From an uncultured Mediterranea sp. (lineage in GTDB: Bacteria > Bacteroidota > Bacteroidia > Bacteroidales > Bacteroidaceae), in assembly GCA_946007445.1 (NCBI GenBank), contig CAMGAL010000011.1, positions 1 through 17,521 of the forward strand: a DNA stretch of 17,521 bases, read 5' to 3'. The notes beneath the pieces are model-generated. The model saw nothing but the letters and a program-made list of their open reading frames with translations. It made no database searches and had not been told where the DNA came from. Made by a program: the position numbers and the translations under genes. Each line of letters opens with the position of its first letter. Positions within the stretch are counted from its first letter, which is position 1. This document shows, piece by piece, positions 13,570 to 17,521 of the stretch.

Positions 13570-14157
13570 ATGAGTCAGAAAGATCAAGAAACCAAGGAAG
13601 AGTTGAAGCAGGAAGAGACACTGAACGAACAGGCCCAAGAGGCTGCCGAGCAGGAGACGGTTGCTGCCGATGAGCAGGCGCAACCTACGGCCGAGGAACA
13701 GCAAGCCCAGGAACTGGAGAAGGCCCGTCAGGAGGTGGAAGCCCTGAACGACAAATATCTGCGCCTGTCGGCCGAGTTTGACAACTACCGCAAGCGCACC
13801 CTCAAGGAGAAAGCCGAACTGATACTGAACGGTGGCGAAAAGTGCATCAGCAGCATCCTGCCCATCGTAGATGACCTGGAACGTGCGCTGAAGACCATGG
13901 AGAAAGCAGAAGACGTGGCTGCCGTGCGCGAAGGCGTGGAGCTGATCTTCACCAAATTCCTCAACGTGCTGGGACAGAACGGCGTGAAGGTGATAGAGAC
14001 GAAGGAGAAACCGCTCGACACGGACTACCACGAGGCCATAGCCGTCATCCCCGCCCCGCAGGAGGAGCTGAAGGGCAAAATCCTCGACTGCGTACAGACG
14101 GGCTACACACTGAACGAGAAAGTGATCCGCCACGCCAAAGTGGTGGTCGGCGAATAA
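13570..14157 (+). CDS. grpE: GrpE nucleotide exchange factor
   Basis: A 195-residue GrpE, which releases ADP from DnaK and so resets its substrate-binding cycle together with DnaJ. The first 65 residues are highly acidic and Gln/Glu-rich, followed by the long dimerising helix (about 50-95) with the conserved YLRLSAEFDNYRKRT motif at about 63-77. The C-terminal beta domain contains PLDTDYHEAI and the family end motif GYTLNEKVIRHAKVVV. The start at 13570 was chosen because upstream in-frame codons run through the TGRCA array and the candidate promoter, and the conserved protein begins with the acidic tail. dnaJ follows after 15 bp; dnaK is not in the window. Confidence 0.97.
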   Translation: MSQKDQETKEELKQEETLNEQAQEAAEQETVAADEQAQPTAEEQQAQELEKARQEVEALNDKYLRLSAEFDNYRKRTLKEKAELILNGGEKCISSILPIVDDLERALKTMEKAEDVAAVREGVELIFTKFLNVLGQNGVKVIETKEKPLDTDYHEAIAVIPAPQEELKGKILDCVQTGYTLNEKVIRHAKVVVGE

Positions 14158-14160
14158 GGA

Positions 14161-14165
14161 AGGAG
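14161..14165 (+). promoter_or_regulatory. Strong Shine-Dalgarno sequence for dnaJ
   Basis: AGGAG lies seven bases before the dnaJ ATG, immediately after the grpE stop. Most starts in this window lack such a sequence, as is usual in Bacteroidetes, so this one stands out and supports the start at 14173. Confidence 0.6.
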
Positions 14166-14172
14166 TAGAGCT

Positions 14173-15342
14173 ATGGAGAAAAGAGACTATTATGAGGTGC
14201 TGGGCGTGGAGAAAAACGCCTCGGCCGACGAGATAAAGAAGGCCTACCGCAAGAAGGCCATCCAGTATCACCCGGACAAGAACCCGGGCGACAAGGAGGC
14301 TGAAGAGAAGTTCAAGGAGGCTGCAGAGGCCTACGACGTGCTGAGCAACCCGGACAAGCGGGCCCGCTACGACCAGTTCGGACACGCCGGCATGAGTGGT
14401 GCCGCCGGCAATGGCGGTCCGTTCGGTGCCGGATTCGGTGGCGCAGGCATGTCGATGGACGACATCTTCTCGATGTTCGGCGACATCTTCGGCGGACATG
14501 GAGGATTTGGCGGAGGCTTCGGCTATGGCGGTGGCAGTGCCCAGCAGCGTCGGTTCAGAGGTGCAGACTTGCGCGTCAAGGTGAAGCTGAACCTCAAGGA
14601 TATCTCCACAGGCGTGGAGAAGAAATTCAAGCTGAAGAAATATGTACCCTGCTCGCACTGTCACGGCACGGGTGCCGAAGGCTCGGGCGGCACAGAGACC
14701 TGCCCGACCTGTAAGGGCAGCGGTAGCGTGATACGCAACCAGCAGACCATCCTGGGCACCATGCAGACGCGTACCACCTGTCCCACCTGTGGTGGTGAAG
14801 GAAAGGTGATCAAGAACAAGTGTAAGGAGTGCGGCGGCGAAGGCATCGTCTATGGCGAAGAGGTCGTGACGGTGAAGATACCGGCTGGTGTGGCCGACGG
14901 TATGCAGCTCTCCATGAGCGGCAAGGGCAATGCCGGCAAGCACAACGGAGTGCCGGGCGACCTGCTGATACTCATCGAAGAGGAGCCGGACAAGGAGCTG
15001 ATTCGCGACGAGAGCGACTTGATATACAACTTGCTGCTGAGTTTCCCGACCGCAGCCCTGGGAGGTGCGGTGGAGATTCCGACCGTGGACGGCAAGGTGA
15101 AGGTCAAGATTGAGCCGGGCACCCAGCCGGGCAAGGTGCTGCGCCTGCGCAACAAGGGCCTGCCCAATGTGAACGGCTACGGTACAGGTGACTTGCTGGT
15201 GAATGTCAGCATCTATGTGCCCGAGACGTTGAGCAAGGACGAGAAAAAGAGTCTGGAGGAGATGGAGAAGAGTGACAACTTCCGCCCCAATCCTACAGCC
15301 AAGGAGTCGATTTTCAAGAAGTTCAAGAATCTGTTTGAATAA
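14173..15342 (+). CDS. dnaJ: Chaperone protein DnaJ
   Basis: A 389-residue type I DnaJ, the J-protein co-chaperone that delivers unfolded clients to DnaK and stimulates its ATPase. The J-domain occupies about 1-70, with the essential HPD at 33-35. A Gly/Phe-rich linker follows (about 71-125). The zinc-binding domain has four CxxCxGxG repeats: Cys160/163, Cys177/180, Cys203/206 and Cys217/220, forming two zinc sites. The C-terminal substrate-binding and dimerisation region (about 225-370) ends with a lysine-rich tail. The length is normal. It is co-oriented with grpE, with a 15-bp gap containing an AGGAG sequence, and is followed by a stem-loop shared with the convergent phoH gene. Confidence 0.98.
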   Translation: MEKRDYYEVLGVEKNASADEIKKAYRKKAIQYHPDKNPGDKEAEEKFKEAAEAYDVLSNPDKRARYDQFGHAGMSGAAGNGGPFGAGFGGAGMSMDDIFSMFGDIFGGHGGFGGGFGYGGGSAQQRRFRGADLRVKVKLNLKDISTGVEKKFKLKKYVPCSHCHGTGAEGSGGTETCPTCKGSGSVIRNQQTILGTMQTRTTCPTCGGEGKVIKNKCKECGGEGIVYGEEVVTVKIPAGVADGMQLSMSGKGNAGKHNGVPGDLLILIEEEPDKELIRDESDLIYNLLLSFPTAALGGAVEIPTVDGKVKVKIEPGTQPGKVLRLRNKGLPNVNGYGTGDLLVNVSIYVPETLSKDEKKSLEEMEKSDNFRPNPTAKESIFKKFKNLFE

Positions 15343-15360
15343 CAGCTGTTGGATCAATAA

Positions 15361-15398
15361 CGGCGAGGCGCGGAAATTCATTTTTTCGTGCCTCGCCG
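15361..15398 (+). terminator. Stem-loop between the convergent dnaJ and phoH genes
   Basis: A perfect 9-bp stem, CGGCGAGGC (15361-15369) with GCCTCGCCG (15390-15398), can extend by three more pairs including one G-T wobble, and encloses a loop with a T6 run. It sits between two convergent stop codons, where it can end transcription or protect 3' ends from both sides. The tract after the stem is only weakly T-rich (CTGTTTAT), so it is not a textbook intrinsic terminator. Confidence 0.7.
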
Positions 15399-15420
15399 CT
15401 GTTTATACCCTATACAGACA

Positions 15421-16746
15421 CTACATCAGGTTGCTGGCCAATTCGCTCAGTTCGCTGCGCTCCCCCTTCACCAAATTGATGTGGGCAAAGAGCGACTGGT
15501 CGCGCATACGGTCAATCATATAGACAAGGCCGTTGGACTGCGAGTCCAGATAGGGCTGGTCAATCTGCTGGATGTCTCCCGTGAATACCATCTTGGTGCC
15601 CTCGCCGGCACGGGTGATGATGGTCTTGATTTCATGGGGTGTGAGGTTCTGAGCCTCATCGACAATGCAGTAGGTTTCGCTCAGGCTGCGGCCACGGATG
15701 AAGGCCAGGGCCTCGATGACGAGCTGTCCGCTCTTCTGCATGTCGTCCAGCCGCTTCACCTCCGTAGAGCTGGGGGCAAACTGATGCTTGATGACGTTCA
15801 AGTTGTCGAACAGGGGCTGCATATAGGGAGCCACCTTCTCGTTGGCATCACCGGGCAGGAAGCCGATATCCTTGTTGGAGAGCGCCACGATGGGACGGGC
15901 CAGCAGTATCTGCTTGTAGGTATTGAGCTGGGCCAAGGCAGCGGCCAGTGCCAGGAGGGTCTTACCTGTGCCGGCCTTGCCGGTGACGGCCACCAGCTTC
16001 ACATCGGGGTCGCTCAACACATCGAGGGCAAAGCTCTGCTCGGCATTGCGGGGCTCGATGCCGTAACACTTGGCTTTGCGCACCCGCTGCACAACGTGAG
16101 CAAAGGGATTGTAACGGGCCAAGACACTATTGCGGTCGCTCTTCAGCACAAAGCAGTCGTTGGGATGGATGAGCTGACGGAACTCCAGCTGGTCAATGTC
16201 CACCCCTTCGCGCTCGGCATAGATACGGTCGATGAGCGACGGCTCGATGCCTTCGAACACCTCGTTGGACTTGTCGAACACATCGGCATTGATGACCTTG
16301 TCCGTGATGTAGTCCTCGCACAGCAGGCCGATGGAGCGGGCCTTCATGCGCAGATTGACATCCTTGGTCACCAGGATGGTCTTCACCTGCGCATCGCGCC
16401 GAGTCAGCCAATCGGTGACAGCCAGTATCTGATGGTCGGGACTCTTCTCGGAGAAGGTAGCCCACACGCGGGGAGCCTCCACCGGGCCGGTCACGACAAA
16501 CAGCCGGCCCATGCCCTGACCCAACGAAGCCCCGCGGGTGAAGAGGTCGTCGCCGGTGATTTCGTCCAGCGAACGGACAAACTCACGGGCATTGAAATGA
16601 ATCTGTTCGTTGCCCTTCTTGAACTTGTCCAGTTCCTCCAGGACCACAATCGGCAGGTAGATGTCGTTCTCTTGAAAATTCTTCAGACAGTTGTAGTCGT
16701 GCAAGATGACGTTGGTATCCAGCACAAAATGCTTCTTTGTTCCCAT
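15421..16746 (-). CDS. PhoH family protein with N-terminal PIN domain
   Basis: A 441-residue two-domain protein. The PIN ribonuclease-like domain covers about 1-150: the acidic metal-binding residues are placed at Asp10 (FVLDTNV), Glu38 (VLEELDKF), Asp104 (SPDHQIL) and Asp129 (VTKDVNLR). The PhoH-type P-loop ATPase follows from about 235, with Walker A TGKAGTGKT (255-263), Walker B CIVDEAQN (360-367) and the sensor-like VFTGDIQQID (387-396). This PIN-PhoH fusion (PhoH2/YlaK type) is known from mycobacteria and Bacillus as an RNA helicase/ribonuclease. The function here is inferred from those. It is convergent with dnaJ and divergent from folC. No TAnnTTTG box is visible on its own strand upstream. 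Confidence 0.93.
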   Translation of the reverse strand: MGTKKHFVLDTNVILHDYNCLKNFQENDIYLPIVVLEELDKFKKGNEQIHFNAREFVRSLDEITGDDLFTRGASLGQGMGRLFVVTGPVEAPRVWATFSEKSPDHQILAVTDWLTRRDAQVKTILVTKDVNLRMKARSIGLLCEDYITDKVINADVFDKSNEVFEGIEPSLIDRIYAEREGVDIDQLEFRQLIHPNDCFVLKSDRNSVLARYNPFAHVVQRVRKAKCYGIEPRNAEQSFALDVLSDPDVKLVAVTGKAGTGKTLLALAAALAQLNTYKQILLARPIVALSNKDIGFLPGDANEKVAPYMQPLFDNLNVIKHQFAPSSTEVKRLDDMQKSGQLVIEALAFIRGRSLSETYCIVDEAQNLTPHEIKTIITRAGEGTKMVFTGDIQQIDQPYLDSQSNGLVYMIDRMRDQSLFAHINLVKGERSELSELASNLM

Positions 16747-16806
16747 ACCGTTAGATTTTATACGTTAATAACTCCGTTGTGTGCGCGGTTAATCGAATGT
16801 TTGCAT

Positions 16807-16814
16807 TAACTTTG
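16807..16814 (+). promoter_or_regulatory. Bacteroidetes-type -7 element for folC
   Basis: TAACTTTG is an exact TAnnTTTG match. No good TTTG lies at the expected distance upstream, so the -33 part is weak or absent. Initiation near 16821 would give a leader of nearly 60 bases. In that leader GGAACGG (16843-16849) can pair with CCGTTTCC (16853-16860), with one bulged T, giving a small hairpin 18 bases before the ATG. Confidence 0.5.
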
Positions 16815-16878
16815 CTGCCTTAAAAGTAACAAAAAAGAGCGAGGAACGGTGGCCGTTTCCCGTTAAATAAATGAAACG

Positions 16879-17521
16879 ATGAACTATCAGGAAACTTTAG
16901 ACTACTTATATACCAGCGCTCCCCTGTTTCAGCAAGTAGGCGGAGCGGCCTACAAAGAAGGATTGCAGAACACCTTGACGCTCGACGAGCACTTCGGCCA
17001 TCCCCACCGCCGGTTCCGCACCATCCACGTGGCGGGCACCAACGGCAAGGGTTCCTGTTCCCACTCCTTGGCAGCCATCCTCCAGCAGGCCGGCTATCGG
17101 GTAGGCCTCTATACATCGCCCCATCTGGTGGACTTCAGCGAGCGCATCCGCGTAGACGGAGTGCCCATCGAGCAAGCGTATGTGGTAGAGTTTGTGGAGC
17201 GCGAGCGGGCCTTCTTCGAGCCGTTGCACCCCTCCTTCTTCGAGCTGACCACCGCCGTGGCCTTCTGCTACTTTGCCGACCGGCAGGTCGATGTGGCCGT
17301 CATCGAAGTGGGGTTGGGCGGCAGGCTGGACTGTACCAACATCATCCATCCGGAGCTGAGCCTCATCACCCACATCAGCTTCGCCCATACCCAGTTCTTG
17401 GGGCATACCTTGGCGGCCATTGCAGCTGAAAAGGCGGGCATCATCAAGCCGGGCGTGCCGGTAGTCATCGGCGAGACCACGCCGGAGACAAAGCCCGACA
17501 GTGCAAACAGGGCCCCAGAGG
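16879..17521 (+). CDS. folC: Folylpolyglutamate synthase/dihydrofolate synthase FolC (C-terminal part outside window)
   Basis: The first 214 residues of a Mur-ligase-family enzyme that adds glutamate to dihydropteroate or folate, using ATP; the frame is open at the window end. Visible marks are the P-loop VAGTNGKGSCSH (GTNGKGS at 53-59), YTSPHLVDFSERI (78-90), FELTTAVAFCYFA and VIEVGLGGRLDCTNII (141-156), and AAEKAGIIKPG (182-192). The start at 16879 follows an out-of-frame ATG at 16871 that meets a stop after three codons. Two substitutions are unusual: the family's xxDHxxxLG segment reads SFAHTQFLGHT, with Ala169 where Asp is normal and His176 where Asp is common in close relatives. The last residues (KPDSANRAPE) also look atypical. 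Divergent from phoH with 132 bp between start codons. Confidence 0.92.
   Translation, partial: MNYQETLDYLYTSAPLFQQVGGAAYKEGLQNTLTLDEHFGHPHRRFRTIHVAGTNGKGSCSHSLAAILQQAGYRVGLYTSPHLVDFSERIRVDGVPIEQAYVVEFVERERAFFEPLHPSFFELTTAVAFCYFADRQVDVAVIEVGLGGRLDCTNIIHPELSLITHISFAHTQFLGHTLAAIAAEKAGIIKPGVPVVIGETTPETKPDSANRAPE

Noticed and set aside
13264..15381. 705-codon open frame on the minus strand opposite grpE-dnaJ
   Set aside because: It is antisense to two certain genes, has low-complexity Leu/His/Val-rich content, and runs through the terminator and promoter region. It reflects GC-rich third positions of the sense genes.
15388..16809. 473-codon open frame on the plus strand opposite phoH
   Set aside because: The minus strand encodes a complete PIN-PhoH protein. 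The plus frame also crosses the convergent stem-loop region and the phoH start, and has no domain.
1..17521. Search by eye for tRNA, rRNA, CRISPR arrays, insertion sequences, toxin-antitoxin or defence genes
   Set aside because: No cloverleaf-like tRNA, regular repeat-spacer array, transposase or defence protein motifs were seen; the window is nearly filled with housekeeping and metabolic genes.

Overview
The window looks like an ordinary chromosomal stretch from a member of the Bacteroidales. Five gene starts are preceded by the Bacteroidetes -7 element TAnnTTTG, two of them with a clean TTTG -33 box 19-20 bp upstream. Strong Shine-Dalgarno sequences are rare. The gene types are typical of gut Bacteroidales: a secreted C1B peptidase, a FucP-like transporter, a VOR/KOR 2-oxoacid:ferredoxin oxidoreductase operon and a PIN-PhoH protein. 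Coding DNA is GC-rich by eye (roughly 55-60%), above what is usual for Bacteroides itself, so the genus is left open. I see no mobile elements, tRNAs, rRNAs or CRISPR arrays.

Layout. (1) 1-2558, minus strand: a secreted C1B cysteine aminopeptidase, a small FMN nitroreductase and a lytic transglycosylase cut by the window start, tightly spaced and probably one operon. (2) 2660-6636, plus: a membrane glycosyltransferase 2 with its own promoter, followed by a soluble multi-PAS hybrid histidine kinase/response regulator. (3) 6701-9945, plus: a promoter, then a threonine-aldolase-type PLP enzyme, a PfkB-family kinase and a FucP-type MFS sugar transporter, 32-36 bp apart. (4) 10001-13313, plus: a promoter, a small TPR protein, a 2x[4Fe-4S] ferredoxin, VorB-type alpha subunit, an unlisted 54-residue two-helix membrane microprotein, the TPP-binding subunit and the gamma subunit, ending at a strong intrinsic terminator. 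This operon couples CoA-dependent 2-oxoacid oxidation or reductive carboxylation to ferredoxin. (5) 13418-15398, plus: grpE-dnaJ, preceded by a 365-bp intergenic region with an unusual regulatory array and closed by a stem-loop. (6) 15421-16746, minus: a PIN-PhoH ATPase. (7) 16879-end, plus: folC, cut by the window end and divergent from phoH.

The most interesting non-coding signal is upstream of grpE-dnaJ. Seven TGRCA pentamers lie within about 111 bp, some forming inverted GCCAA/TTGGC pairs. The sixth and seventh overlap or flank a near-consensus sigma-54 -24/-12 promoter (TGGCA-N6-TTGCT, GG-N10-GC). No TAnnTTTG promoter is visible there. This suggests a chaperone operon controlled by a dedicated activator and an alternative sigma factor. 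The most interesting coding signal is the 54-residue membrane microprotein lodged between the catalytic subunits of the oxidoreductase. I found no evidence of a wholly new defence or mobile system.
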